From: CAIWHR01 sp963786625
Lineage (GTDB): Bacteria > Pseudomonadota > Gammaproteobacteria > Burkholderiales > Casimicrobiaceae
DNA: 64,000 nt
Direction: 5' to 3'
Assembly (NCBI GenBank): GCA_963786625.1
Contig: CAWAZS010000014.1
Coordinates: 620,001-684,000, forward strand
Part shown: piece by piece, positions 40,102-50,455 of the stretch
Numbering within the stretch: the first letter of the stretch is position 1
Layout of the letters: the number at the start of each line of letters is the position of its first letter
The notes under the pieces: model-generated
Seen by the model: the letters and a program-made list of their open reading frames with translations, nothing else
The model's database searches: none
What the model was told of the DNA's origin: nothing
Position numbers and translations under genes: made by a program

Positions 40102-41587
40102 TCAGGCGTGGCGGTCGGCGCGTCGGCACGAAATCGGGCGTGTCCGTCGACGCGTAGTTGAACGAGACGTCCTTCCACGTGTCGAGCGCCTGCGCGAGCG
40201 GCTTGCACCTGCGCGCGGCGTCGACCAGTATCGCCGGCCCCTCGTTGACGATGTCGCGGCCCTCGTTGCGCGCCTTGACCATCGACTCGAGCGCGACGCG
40301 GTTGGCGGTCGCGCCGGCCTGGATGCCAGCCGGGTGGCCGATCGTCCCGCCGCCGAACTGCAGCACGCAGTCGTCGCCGAAGAGGTCGATCAGCTGGTGC
40401 ATCTGTCCCGCGTGAATCCCGCCCGAGGCCACCGGCATCACCTTGCGCAGGTTCGCCCAGGGCTGCTCGAAGAAGAGGCCGCGCGCGAGGTCGACCGCGT
40501 TCTTCTCCTCGCGGCAGACGTTGTAGAAGCCCTGCACCGTCAGCGGATCGCCCTCGAGCTTGCCCACCGCGGTGCCCGCGTGGATGTGATCCACGCCCGC
40601 CATACGCATCCACTTGGCGATCACGCGGAACGACACGCCGTGATTCTTCTGCCGCGTGTACGTCGAATGGCCCGCGCGGTGCAGGTGCAGGATCATGTCG
40701 TTGCGGCGCGCCCATTTCGCCATCGACTGGATCGCCGTGTAGCCGATCACGAGGTCGATCATCACGATCACCGACCCCAGCTCCTTGGCGAACTCGGCGC
40801 GCTCGTACATGTCCTCCATCGTTGCGCCGGTCACGTTGAGGTAGGTGCCCTTGACCTCGCCGGTGGCGGCCGACGCCTTGGCGACGGCCTCCATGCAATA
40901 GAGGAAGCGCTCGCGCCAGGTCATGAACGGCTGCGAGTTGATGTTCTCGTCGTCCTTCAGGAAGTCGAGGCCGCCCTTCAGGCCCTCGTAGACGACCCGG
41001 CCGTAGTTCTTGCCGGACAGGCCCAGTTTCGGCTTCACGGTGGCGCCCAGCAGCGGGCGGCCGAACTTGTCGAGGCGCTCGCGCTCGACGACGATTCCCG
41101 TTGCCGGGCCCTGGAAGGTCTTCAGGTAGGCGACGGGAATGCGCATGTCCTCGAGGCGCAGCGCCTTCAGGGGCTTGAAGCCGAAGACGTTGCCGATGAT
41201 CGACGCCGTGAGGTTCGCGATCGAGCCCTCCTCGAACAGCGCGAGGTCGTAGGCGATGTACGCGAAGTACTGCTGCTCGGTGTTCGTGCCGGGGCCCGTG
41301 TTCGGCACCGGGTCGACGCGGTACGCCTTCGCGCGATAGTTGTCGCAGGCAGTCAGCCGGTCGGTCCAGACGACGGTCCAGGTCGCGGTCGACGATTCGC
41401 CGGCCACCGCGGCCGCCGCCTCGTCGGCGTCGACGCCCTCCTGCGGCGTGATCCGGAACAACGCGATCAGATCGGTCTCCGACGGCTCGTAGTCGGGCCG
41501 CCAGTAGCCCATGTCCTTGTACTTCATCACGCCGGCCTTGTAGCGCTCCTTGCCCGTCGGCGCGGCCTTGCTCGCGGTGTCGTTCAT
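40102..41587 (-). CDS. cbbL: RuBisCO large subunit, form I red type, frameshifted at C-terminus
   Basis: Start ATG at 41587 with AAAGGAA upstream. Catalytic parts are intact: GATVKPKLGL, the carbamylated Lys in GGLDFLKDDENINS, loop 6 Lys in AVGKLEGDP, and HIHAGTAVG. The RYKAGVMKYKDMGYWRPDY start and overall similarity are red-type (form IC), matching CbbX. At about 40119-40126, after DTPDFVPT, the uncorrected frame runs 80 bases into cbbS. Removing one base gives the ending FVPTADRHA with TGA at 40102-40104 and a 494-residue protein. That end also fits the cbbS ribosome-binding region. The break is probably a sequence error. Confidence 0.95.
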
Positions 41588-41756
41588 CGGATTTCCTTTC
41601 GGTGCGGACAGCACTGCAGTCGTGGATCGATGCTAGCGATGGTCATTGACAAATGAAAGTTAATTGTTTTAACGTTGTACATAAGCAATTACTTAAGTAT
41701 TTCAGCGCACGTCCGGCGTACTTCGCCTCCCACCCCACCCGTTCTCCCCCAGACCG
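41588..41756. promoter_or_regulatory. cbbR-cbbL divergent regulatory region
   Basis: 169 bp, strikingly AT-rich at 41646-41702 compared with its surroundings. A LysR-type inverted repeat GTTAA-TTGTT-TTAAC lies at 41659-41673 (T-N11-A type), with TTGACA at 41646-41651 as a possible plus-strand -35 box. It is the expected CbbR binding site controlling cbbLSXFP and cbbR. The -10 boxes are not clear. Confidence 0.7.
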
Positions 41757-42770
41757 ATGCGCGGCGTCACCATCCGGCAACTGCAGATCTTCGTCGCGGC
41801 CGCGGCGCACCTGAGCTTCGTGCGCACGTCGGAGCAGCTGCACCTGACCCAGGCGGCGGTCTCGCTGCAGATCAAGCAGCTCGAGGAGCTCGCGGGGCTG
41901 CCCCTCTTCGAGCGCAGGGGCCGCCGGGTCTTCCTGACCGAGGCGGGCGAGCAGCTCGTGCGCTACGCGCAGCAGATCCTCGATGCGCTCAAGGATGCCG
42001 ACGCCGCGATCTCGGCGCTGAAGGGCATGCGCGGCGGACGCATCCGCGTGGGCGTCGTGAGCACCGCGAAGTACTTCGCGCCGGGTCTCGTCGCCCGCTT
42101 CCAGCAGCGCTATCCGGGCGTGCGCGTGTCGCTCTCGGTGAACAACCGCGAGATCGTCGTGCGCGAGCTCGAGCGCGACGAGATCGACGTCGCCATCATG
42201 GGTCAGCCGCCGCTGCGCCTGGAGACCGAAGCGATCGCCTTCGCCGACCATCCGCTGGTCGTGATCGCGCCTCCCGTGCACCCGTTGGCCGGCGCGCGCC
42301 GGATTGCGCTGGCGACGCTCGCCACGGAAACCTTCCTGGTGCGCGAGCCCGGATCGGGAACGCGCTCGTCGATGGAGCGTCTGTTCGCCGAGCGCGGCTT
42401 CGAGCCGAAGATCGGCAACGTGATGCCCAGCAACGAGACGATCAAGCAGGCCGTCATGGCGGGAATGGGGCTCGCCTTTCTGTCGCGGCACACGATCGGC
42501 CTGGAAGTCCAGGCGGGCCGTCTCGTCGAGCTGGACGTCGTCGGGCTGCCGCTGATGCGCCGCTGGTACGTCGTGCGCCGCGCCCGCCGGTTCGCGAGCA
42601 CGGCGACCAGCGCCTTCGTCGAGTTCGTCGTCGAATCGGCGCCCGGGCTGCTCGCGGAGCTGCATCCGTCCGCCGCCGGCGCGACGGCCGCGCTCGGGCC
42701 GCGTGAGCGCGGCGGCGGGCGCGGGCATGCGCGCGCCGCCGGCAAGCGCTATTCGAACGTGCGCCGGTAG
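41757..42770 (+). CDS. cbbR: LysR-family regulator CbbR
   Basis: 337 residues. N-terminal LysR helix-turn-helix (IRQLQIFVAAAAHLSFVRTSEQLHLTQAAVSLQIKQLEELAGLPLFERRGRRVFLTEAGEQL) and a periplasmic-binding-like effector domain (VGVVSTAKYFAPGLVARF, VVIAPPVHPLAGARRI, GMGLAFLSRHTIGLEVQAGRLV). Position divergent from cbbL and the STAKYFAP motif identify it as CbbR, activator of the Calvin cycle genes, sensing metabolites such as NADPH or RuBP in other species. Its last 22 bases overlap the end of convergent tamB. The C-terminal 35 residues are Arg/Gly-rich and poorly conserved. Confidence 0.95.
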   Translation: MRGVTIRQLQIFVAAAAHLSFVRTSEQLHLTQAAVSLQIKQLEELAGLPLFERRGRRVFLTEAGEQLVRYAQQILDALKDADAAISALKGMRGGRIRVGVVSTAKYFAPGLVARFQQRYPGVRVSLSVNNREIVVRELERDEIDVAIMGQPPLRLETEAIAFADHPLVVIAPPVHPLAGARRIALATLATETFLVREPGSGTRSSMERLFAERGFEPKIGNVMPSNETIKQAVMAGMGLAFLSRHTIGLEVQAGRLVELDVVGLPLMRRWYVVRRARRFASTATSAFVEFVVESAPGLLAELHPSAAGATAALGPRERGGGRGHARAAGKRYSNVRR

Positions 42771-45700
42771 TAGATGCCGAAGCCGCTGATCACTCCCGCC
42801 TCGGCGCGCAGCGTCAGCGTGCGGGTGAGGCTGTACTCGAGCCGCAGCGCGTTGGTCGCGACGGTGAGTCCCTGCTCGTAGACGAGCGAGAGCTTGTCGG
42901 TAATCCGCTTGCCGAGGGTCACCGCCTGCCCTGGCGTCTCGGGTCCCCCGGTGGTGCCGCGCGGCGTTGCGGTCAGGTTGCCGAACGAGATCTCGTCGAT
43001 ACCGACGCTCTCGGCGATCGTGGCGCTGATCGGCTTGCTGCCGCCGAGCAATGCGGCGGAGGCCGCCTGCAACGCGGCGATGTCGGTGCCGGAGGTCTGG
43101 TCGAGTCCCCGGCCGAGCACCAGCCACGAGAGCTTCTCGTTGTCGGGCACCGGCGGGTTCGACGTGAGCTGGATGATCGGGACCTTGACGGTGCCGCTGA
43201 CCGCGACGCCGGCTTCGACGGCGAGGTTCCTGCGCAGTGCGACGATGTCGAGTCCCGGATTGTCCAGCGGACCGTCGAAGATCAGGCGGCCGCGATCGAT
43301 GGCGAGCCGCTGGCCGAACGCGTAATAGGTGCCCCGCTGCGCGCTGATCGAGCCGCGGGCGCGCAGGGTGCCGTCCGGCGCCGTCGTCAGCACGAGCTTG
43401 CCGCGCAGGCCGGTCTGCAGTCCTTCGCCGGTGAACGTGAGCCGCTCGCCCAGATCGAGCTCCAGGTTGAGCGCGAGCGGAGTGCCTTCCGTGCGCATGC
43501 CGCCCTTCGTGCGGGGCGGCCGGCCCTTCACGACGACGTCGTCGCCCAGCGTCACCGTCGCGGAAGGCGTGTAGTCGAAGTGGCCCTCGTCCGCGCGGAT
43601 CTTCCCGTCGATCGAAAGCCGGTGGTCGGCGATCGCCAGCGTGCCTGCGCCGGTCGCGACGAGCCGCAGGTCGGGACGGTTGAACACGCGGAAGCGCTCG
43701 GCCTGCCATGCGATCTGCGCGAGCGCGCGTTCGGGGCCGCGTTGTCCGTCCTGTGCCCTGGCCAGCGTGCCGGAGGCCGTGAAGCGGCCGCTTCCGCCGG
43801 CAAGGAAGAGCTCGTCCAGGCGCAGCACGCCGTCGGCGAGCGTTGCGGCCAGGCGCCCGTCGGTGAAATGCAGGCCGTAGTCCGCCGCGTCGATGCGCAG
43901 GCCGCTGCCTTTGAGCGTGCCGGTCAGCGTGGGCCGTCCGACGGTGCCGCCGCCGGCGAGCTCGACGCGCGCGGCGCCGTCGACGACCGCCGCGGTGCCG
44001 ACCCACGGCTGGACGAAGCGCAAGGTCGCGAGCTCGGCCGTGGCCGTGAACTGCAGCGGCGCGTCCGCCGCGATGCGCCCCGGCGGGGCGCCCGGTGCGA
44101 CGCCGATGGCGAGCCGCGCGTCGGCGTTGACGCCGCGACCCGAGCGCAACGCGGCGGTCGCCTCGACCGCGTCGTCGTGGAAGCGCGCCGCGACGTCGAT
44201 CGCGGTGATGCGCAGCGCGCGATCGGCCGGCGCGGCGATCGTGTTGTCGCCGAGCAGGAGGTCGCCCTGTTCGCGGCGCAGCGTCAGCGAGCCGTTGAGC
44301 CGCGGCGTCGCCGCCAGCGACCATTCGCCGGCGAGCGTCATTGTCGACACCAGCTTCATGTCGGCGCCGGCGAGGCGGATCAGCGTGGCCACCGGCAGGC
44401 CCGAGAACGCGCCGCGGGTGGAGAGCCGGCCGTCGTCCCAGGACAGCGCTCCGATCTCGAATTGCCCGTCGGCCGCGGCGAGGCGCGCCGGGCCGACGTC
44501 GACGCGATCGCGTTCGATCTCGAGCGCAACGGGAGCTTCGAGTCGCAACGGCCAGGCGCCGCGGTTCTGCAGCGCGTCGAGCGTGCCCGTCCATCGCCAG
44601 CCGGCGAGCGTCGCCGGTCCGGCGCGTCGGATCGAGCCCGCCGTGGGCGCTGGCATCGACATCGAGATCCTCGCCGATGAAACTCACCGTCGCCGTGTGC
44701 CGGCTCACGGTGCCCTCGACGCTCGCGCGGGCGCGCGGAAAGCGCCCGGGCGGCGTGACGACGCCGCTAGCCGCGACCTCGATGGCGAGTCGGCGCTCGC
44801 CGACGGCCGCCGCGTCGGCGGACGCCGATGGGCGGATCGACGACGATCCGCGCAGCGAGCGTCTCCAGCGCCAACGCCGATCCCATCTTGAGCGCCTCGC
44901 CCTTGGCCTCGAGCACCACACCGCCGTCGCGGAGGCTCCCGCGCAACTCGGCGCTCGCGCGCAACGCGCCGGCAAGCGGTCGCGGCATGCGCGCGGGCAA
45001 CAATGGCGCGAGCTCCGCGAGGCGTGGCGCGTCGAGCGCCAGGGCCAGGCGGCTGTCCGCGTCGCCGGTGTCCCCGCGCAGGGCGAGCGTCGCGCTGGCG
45101 AGCTTGAGATCGACGAGGACATCGCGCCACGCGCGCGCGGCGATGCTCGCGCGTGCGGTGCCGGAGACCGCCACGCCGGCAACCTTGCTGCCGGAGGCGA
45201 GCCTGGCGTCGGCGTCGACGCGCCACGCGGGACGAAGCGCGCCGCTCGCCGCGATTTCGCCGCCGAGGCTTCCTGCCGGAAACTCGCCGAAATGCGCAGG
45301 ATCGAGTCTGGTCGCCGTCGCCTTCACCGCGAAGGCTCCGGCGCCACCGAGGTCGACGCGGCCGCTGCCGGCGAGCTCGCCGGCGCCGGCACGCACGCGG
45401 AAGCTCGCGACGTCGAGCCTGCCATCCGCGATCGTGGCGGCGAAACGCAGGCCGAGTCCGCCGGCGACCGTGCGATCGGCGATGTCGCCGTCGATGCGCT
45501 GCCGCTGCGCGTCGAGATCGGCCACGATCGAACCGGAAAGCCGGGTTGCGACGAGCGGCGCGTAGATCTGCTTCAGGTCGACCTCGGCGAGCGCAAGCGT
45601 CCACGTTCCCGCGCCGCCGCCGAGCGGTATCCGCGCGCGCCCGGCCGCGCTGCCGCGCCCGGCAAGCGTCGCGGCGAGGTCGTCGAGCGTCAGCGTCTCG

Positions 45701-46699
45701 GCGGTCCACGCGAATCGCGCGCGCGCCGAGCGCAGCGGCGCGCGCTTCTCGTCGATCCGGCCGGGCAGCGCGTTCTCCACGCTCGACGCGGCCGGCGAGT
45801 CCCCCGCTCGCGGGCCGGGCATCGGCTTTCACCGCGAGCCGCGTGGCGGGCAGCGCCTCGTCCCAGCGCGCCAGATCGACGTCGCGCGCATCGAGGGCGA
45901 GCTCCTCGAGCACGACCGCGGCAAACGGCGCGAGGCGCGCCTGCAGCGTGAAGCGCGCGTCGCCGGCGCTGCCCCGGCCGTCGAGCGCAACGGCGGCGAG
46001 GGTGCCCGCGATGGCCACGTCGGCCTGCGCGTCCTTCAGCGTGGCGTCGCCGCGGACGCGAAGCGAGCCCTCGAGTGCGAACGGCGGCTGCGCGGCAAGC
46101 GAAGCCTCGCCGCCGATGCTCGCGCGGTCCACGGCCAGGGCGAGATCGCGCACCCGGTGCGCCTGCGCGCCGCCCTCGTAGCCGAACGCGAGACCATGGA
46201 TCGCGCCGTGGCTCGTTCCGATCGTCCACTCGAACCGGTCGACCGCGACCCGGTCGATCGTCGCGTCGGTCGGCAGAGCGAGGCTCGCGGGGAGCGGGGT
46301 CGCCGTGTCGGACGGGCGCATCGTCAACGCGATCTGCTGCGCCGAAAGAGCGCGGACGACGATGCCGCGGGAGAACAGCGCGGCGGGGCTCCAGGTGAGC
46401 GCGACGCGATCGGCAATGAGCGTCGCCTCGGGTCCGCGCCAGGCGATGCGCTTCGCGCGCACCGTCGACAGCAGCGAGCCCGCGGGCTCCTCGACCGCGA
46501 GCCGCCCGTCGCTGCGCGCGACGACGACGGAGAGCACGAGCTCGAGCGCGGTTTCGGTTGCGAGGAAGGCGATCCCGGCGCCCGCCGCGACGGCCGCGAG
46601 CGTGGCGGCAATCGCGAGCCGGCGGCCGGCGCGTCGCTTGGTTCCGCGTGGCGGCGTCGGCGGGATCGCGGCGGCGGGATTCGCGTCCATCGAAGTCAT
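42749..46699 (-). CDS. tamB: Translocation/assembly module TamB, three frameshifts
   Basis: The region codes a protein of about 1315 residues once three single extra bases are removed, near 45801-45805 (a G run), 44820-44830 and 44630-44660. The start (MTSMDANPA, then a membrane anchor LAIAATLAAVAAGAGIAFLATE) directly follows the tamA stop. The middle is AsmA/TamB beta-helical repeat (GDATLKDAQADVAIAGTLAAVALDGRG). The C-terminal DUF490 domain (LPVPDNEKLSWLVLGRGLDQTSGTD, GKRITDKLSLVYEQGLTVATNALRLEYSLTRTLTLRAE, YYRRTFE) is intact. TamB is an inner-membrane bridge for lipid or outer-membrane protein transport with TamA. All parts are intact, so the frameshifts are probably errors. Confidence 0.88.
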
Positions 46700-48529
46700 T
46701 CAGAAGCTGAGACCGACCGAAAAGTGCAGGCGCACGTTGCTGTCGCGCTCGCCGTAGGCGACGTCGAGGCGAAACGGCCCGAGCGGCGTGCGCACGCGCA
46801 CGCCGGCGCCGTAGCCGAACGCGAAGCGGAAGTCCGACAATGCGTCGGTCGCGTTGCCGGCATCGACGAACGCGGCGAGCCCCCACGCCTCGCCGATCCA
46901 GTGGATCGCCTCGGCGCTCCCCACGGCGAAGTAGCGGCCGCCGACGATGGCGTCGCCCTGGGGCACGCCGAGACTCTCGAACGCGTAGCCGCGCACCGTC
47001 GTGTCGCCGCCGGTGCGGAACAGCAGCGTGGACGGGATGCCGTCACGCGACGGCGCCAGCACCGCGCCTGCCTCCGCGCGGAAGTTCAGCTCGTCGGCGC
47101 GGTCCAGCGGTAGCCAGGCGGCGAAGCGCCCGATGACGCGACCGAACGAGCGCGTCGAAATTCCCGGGATTCCGCCGCCCAGCTGGGCGCTCGCTATCCA
47201 GCCGCGCTTCGGCGCGACCAGATCGTCGACCTCGCGCCAATATTGCTCGACCTCGACATAGGCGGCGTGCGATCTCTGCGACGGCGCGTCCGCGGGGTAC
47301 TGGTCGTCGAGAAAGAACGTGCCCGAGATCGCGCGCTCGCGCGTTTCCTCGAGCGTGTGCCAGCGCGTGCCGGCGGCCGCGGTGTGCGTGATCAGGCCCT
47401 CGATGTCGGTGCGCTTCGCGCCAACGAACCACGTCGGGAGCCAGCCGGCAGCGATCGCGGGCTGCGTGAAGCGCAGCGAGCCCGACTGGATCTTGCGGTC
47501 GAGCTCCCCGTCGACGAGCATCTGCAGCCCCTCGCTGTCGACGTCGACGTCGCGGTAACTGAAATTCGCCGCGAACTGCACGTCGGTCGAGTAGCGAAGC
47601 CCGGCCTCGAGCCGGCGCGTCGGCGCTTCGATCACGGCGAGCCGGATCGTCGCGTCGTCGGGATGCGCGGCGTCCGGATCGATCGATGCCTGCACGCTGG
47701 AGAAGTAGCCGGTCGCGTTGAGGCGCCGGATCAGCCGGTCGAGCGCCTGCTGGTCGTAGAGCTCGCCGGGACGGATCGTGCTGTAGTTGCGCACGAGCGC
47801 GGGCTCGTACCGTTCGAGTCCCGTGATGTCGAGTCGGCCGAAGCGAAACGGCGGGCCGCTGGCGACCTCGAGCGATAGTACGGCGGTGCGGGCATCGGGA
47901 TCGATCAGCGCCTCGCTCTTCGCGATCGTCGCCGCCGCGTAGGGACTCGCACGCAGGATGGCCAGCGCCCGGTCCTTGGCCGCGGCCCACGCCTCCTGGC
48001 GGAAGACCTCGCCCTCGGGCAGCCCCCACCGCTTGCGCATCGCGGCGATCGCCGCGGTTCCTTCCGCGGTGTCGGTCGCCGCGGGACCGGTGACGTCGAT
48101 GCGCACACCGGCGATCCGGGTCGGCTCGCCCGGCACGACGGTCAGCGTGACCGTGGCCGGTTTCGCGCTGCGATCGATGGCCAGCTCGACGCGCGCCGAG
48201 AAATAGCCTTCCGCCGCCGCGGCGTCTCCCGCTTCGGCCGGCGCCTCGTGCGCGAGGCGCTCCATGAGCTCGAAGGTCATGTCGGCGTAGGTCTGCCACC
48301 GCACGAGTCCGACACTGCGCTCGATCGCGGGAGCGAGCCGGCCCGGCGCGTCGACGACGACGCGGTACACCGGCTCGGCGGCTGCCGGCACACTTGCCGG
48401 GGCGGCGGCCGCGGGTTCGTCCGCGGGCTCCGCCGCTCCCGCGCTAACGTGCAGCAGGAGGCCCGCGGTCAGCGTCAGTACGGGGCACCAACGCCAGAGC
48501 GGGCGGAAGGGAGTCGCAGCGTGACGCAC
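46700..48529 (-). CDS. tamA: Outer-membrane Omp85-family protein TamA
   Basis: 609 residues (GTG start at 48529). A signal peptide and a Pro/Ala-rich linker precede three POTRA-like repeats (about residues 50-270; PTRIAGVRIDVTG, RFGRLDITGLERYEP, ALDRLIRRLNATGYFSSVQ). Then comes a 16-strand barrel with the Omp85 motif VRGYAFESLG and the terminal SVGLSF with C-terminal Phe. TamA assembles a subset of outer-membrane proteins with TamB, encoded directly downstream. The start overlaps the lipoprotein frame listed upstream, so the exact boundary is unsure. Confidence 0.92.
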   Translation of the reverse strand: MRHAATPFRPLWRWCPVLTLTAGLLLHVSAGAAEPADEPAAAAPASVPAAAEPVYRVVVDAPGRLAPAIERSVGLVRWQTYADMTFELMERLAHEAPAEAGDAAAAEGYFSARVELAIDRSAKPATVTLTVVPGEPTRIAGVRIDVTGPAATDTAEGTAAIAAMRKRWGLPEGEVFRQEAWAAAKDRALAILRASPYAAATIAKSEALIDPDARTAVLSLEVASGPPFRFGRLDITGLERYEPALVRNYSTIRPGELYDQQALDRLIRRLNATGYFSSVQASIDPDAAHPDDATIRLAVIEAPTRRLEAGLRYSTDVQFAANFSYRDVDVDSEGLQMLVDGELDRKIQSGSLRFTQPAIAAGWLPTWFVGAKRTDIEGLITHTAAAGTRWHTLEETRERAISGTFFLDDQYPADAPSQRSHAAYVEVEQYWREVDDLVAPKRGWIASAQLGGGIPGISTRSFGRVIGRFAAWLPLDRADELNFRAEAGAVLAPSRDGIPSTLLFRTGGDTTVRGYAFESLGVPQGDAIVGGRYFAVGSAEAIHWIGEAWGLAAFVDAGNATDALSDFRFAFGYGAGVRVRTPLGPFRLDVAYGERDSNVRLHFSVGLSF

Positions 48530-48902
48530 ACTCGGGATTATCGTCGATCGCCGAATGCGGCGCGGCGATGGCGTCGCCGCGCTCGGGAACGGGGGCGTCC
48601 GATCGCCATTGCGGAGCGCGAGCGGGCGGGAGCTCCGGCAGGGGAGTTCTCGGCAGCTCGGGAATCTCCCGGCGCGGCCAGTCGAGGTTCCAGTCGACGC
48701 CGGGAGGGTCGCCGAGACCCCATAGCCCGATGCCCACGCGCGTGACGCCGGCGTTGTCGTAGCGGATCGCGCAGCCCGCGAGGGTGGCGCACGCGAACGC
48801 AGCGGCGAGGACCGCGGCGCGCCGTCGGGCAGCTCGGACCGCGATCGCTTCAGTACCGGTGCGCCAGCGTGATGCCGAGGGCCGGCGTGGTCCTGTAGTC
48901 AT
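48444..48902 (-). CDS. Small lipoprotein of unknown function
   Basis: 152 residues as the open frame, but both ends are uncertain. A lipobox (ATLAGC) is clear, followed by AIRYDNAGVTRVGIGLWGLGDPPGVDWNLDWP, a compact conserved-looking segment, then a Pro/Arg-rich tail. The frame opens at an ATG at 48902, inside the preceding barrel gene, and overlaps the tamA start by 86 bases, so the true stop may be earlier (possible frameshift). No other start codon lies between 48850 and the signal peptide. It might be part of the TamAB unit. Confidence 0.55.
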   Translation of the reverse strand: MTTGPRRPSASRWRTGTEAIAVRAARRRAAVLAAAFACATLAGCAIRYDNAGVTRVGIGLWGLGDPPGVDWNLDWPRREIPELPRTPLPELPPARAPQWRSDAPVPERGDAIAAPHSAIDDNPECASRCDSLPPALALVPRTDADRGPPAAR

Positions 48903-49761
48903 CTCTCACGACCTCGGTGTCCTGGCCGTCGTCGACGGACACTCTGCCGCGGACGGACACCCCCGCATAGAAATCGAGGTTGGTTCGCGCGCCGAGCTTG
49001 CGCGTCAGCCGCGCGAACACGGGAAAGTAGCGATTCTCGCCGATCGCGTCCGCTGCGGCGCCGTCGCCGTTCAGCCGGAATCGGTACGAACGGTAAGCCC
49101 CGCCGGCAGCGATCCCCCAGTCGTTGTCGATCGTGTACTCGACCTCCAGCCCCGCTCCGCCCGCCGGACCGGCGCGGAACGGGTTCGCCACGCGCCACCG
49201 CTCGTCGATCTGCCACTGAAGGATCACGTACGGGAACACCTTTGTCTCGTCGATCTGGCGCACGATGCTCGCGCCGATCCCGACCGCCAGTCCGGATTTG
49301 ACGACTTTGGTCGCGGAGAAGATCGCGCCGTAGACCTTTGCGTCGGATGCGTTGGCGCCCGACTCGTACGACCAGCCGAACGACGGCGCGACGGCAAGGA
49401 GCAGGCTCGGAGCGATCGCATAGGTGAGGGTCCCCGCGATGTTCGGGGCGAGCAGGTTCTCCCAGGGCGCCTTGCCGCCGAAAGCGACGGGGTTTCCGAA
49501 GCCCCAGGTCTCGTAGTCGTAACGCAGCGAAACGCCGGCGCTGAGCTGGGGGGTGAGTTGACGGATGACCGAGCCACTGACGACGCCTTCGGTCCAGCGC
49601 ACGTCGCCGCCGGAATCGAGGTCGGTCTCGAACTGGTAGACGCCGGTGACGGACGTCGACACCACGATATCGCCGGGTTGCATCGCGTGGGCGACGGCTG
49701 GAATGCAGACTGCGGCGGCGAAGGCGACGGCCGCGTGACGGAAGGGGGCGTGGGGGGACAT
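48850..49761 (-). CDS. Outer-membrane beta-barrel protein
   Basis: 303 residues from the ATG at 49761 (MSPHAPFRHAAVAFAAAVC, signal peptide ending AVAHA). The mature chain is made of alternating amphipathic strands typical of a barrel: GDIVVSTSVTGVYQFETDLD, LSAGVSLRYDYETWGFG, NIAGTLTYAIAPSLLLAVAPSFGWSYESG, TNLDFYAGVSVRGRV, and the ending TTPALGITLAHRY with a C-terminal Tyr. No enzymatic motif. It resembles small DUF6268-like outer-membrane proteins, but the family is not certain. Its 3' end overlaps the lipoprotein frame by about 50 bp. Confidence 0.8.
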   Translation of the reverse strand: MSPHAPFRHAAVAFAAAVCIPAVAHAMQPGDIVVSTSVTGVYQFETDLDSGGDVRWTEGVVSGSVIRQLTPQLSAGVSLRYDYETWGFGNPVAFGGKAPWENLLAPNIAGTLTYAIAPSLLLAVAPSFGWSYESGANASDAKVYGAIFSATKVVKSGLAVGIGASIVRQIDETKVFPYVILQWQIDERWRVANPFRAGPAGGAGLEVEYTIDNDWGIAAGGAYRSYRFRLNGDGAAADAIGENRYFPVFARLTRKLGARTNLDFYAGVSVRGRVSVDDGQDTEVVRDDYRTTPALGITLAHRY

Positions 49762-50297
49762 ACAGGGTTGCGGTTCGGCGATCGACGAGGAGGAGGTCGT
49801 TGCGGTGACGGCGACGAAGGGTGGCCGCGACCAGGAGGCAAAAAAGCTCTGGATTCTACCCGAGTCGCATCCGCGGGACCTGCACGGCGCGATCGGCGCG
49901 CGCGGTGCGCAGTCGCGAGTTCGGCAAACAGCCCCTCTCAGCTCGAGACGGACCGCGCAAGTAACGCGGAGCGGGCAGATTGGCGGCCATTCCAACGTCA
50001 TAAAAGGCGTGGCGCCGGCGTCGATTCGCCCAGGGCGCATTGCCACAGGTCGCGCGGAACTGCGGGTTCGGCCGGACCGCGTGGCCCCGTGCGGTCGCCA
50101 CAGGACGCGCGATCCGCGCTGTTCCCCGCTGCCTCATCGTTTCGCGCGTTTATCGAACGATCGTACGCCAATGGTTTCGGTATCGAACACAAAGCTCGTA
50201 TATCACATTAATAAGTGAACTTAATTTATTGTTTCTAAATAGATAACCAAATTTGCATCGAATCCGAGCCAAGTTCTTGACGGGAAAGCGAAACCAG
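49762..50297. other. Intergenic region upstream of dcw cluster
   Basis: With the promoter that follows, 694 bp lie between the barrel gene and mraZ. Here no gene is supported; the open frames have no known features. Bases 50195-50260 are AT-rich, a sharp contrast to the neighbourhood, and may be part of the extended mraZ upstream region. Confidence 0.4.
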
Positions 50298-50327
50298 TTG
50301 ACCTCGTGAGTTTTGATCCCTTATAGT
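50298..50327 (+). promoter_or_regulatory. Promoter of the mraZ-led division and cell-wall cluster
   Basis: TTGACC (50298-50303), 18 bases, TATAGT (50322-50327) is close to the sigma70 consensus. Predicted transcription would begin about 50334, at the start of the MraZ boxes and about 120 bases before mraZ. Confidence 0.7.
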
Positions 50328-50335
50328 TGCGCCAA

Positions 50336-50360
50336 GTGGTAAAAAGTGGGTTGAAGTGGG
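50336..50360 (+). promoter_or_regulatory. MraZ-binding repeats (three boxes)
   Basis: GTGGT (50336), GTGGG (50346) and GTGGG (50356) are spaced exactly 10 bases apart, the known pattern of MraZ operator repeats (TGGGN type with 5 bp spacers). They lie just downstream of the -10 box, so MraZ binding should repress its own operon. A further GTGG at 50368 is off phase. Confidence 0.85.
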
Positions 50361-50455
50361 ATTTTCCGTGGCCATCGATCGAAAAGTGACCGAACCACGT
50401 AAATAAGCACTCACTAACGCCTCAGCCTAATACCTCACGCGGCGGGAGCGACGCA

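Noticed and set aside
41643..45182. A minus-strand open frame of about 1180 codons across cbbR and tamB
   Set aside because: Mostly Arg/Ala/Pro-rich shadow coding. Only a short stretch near 44650-44830 is true TamB, between two frameshifts.
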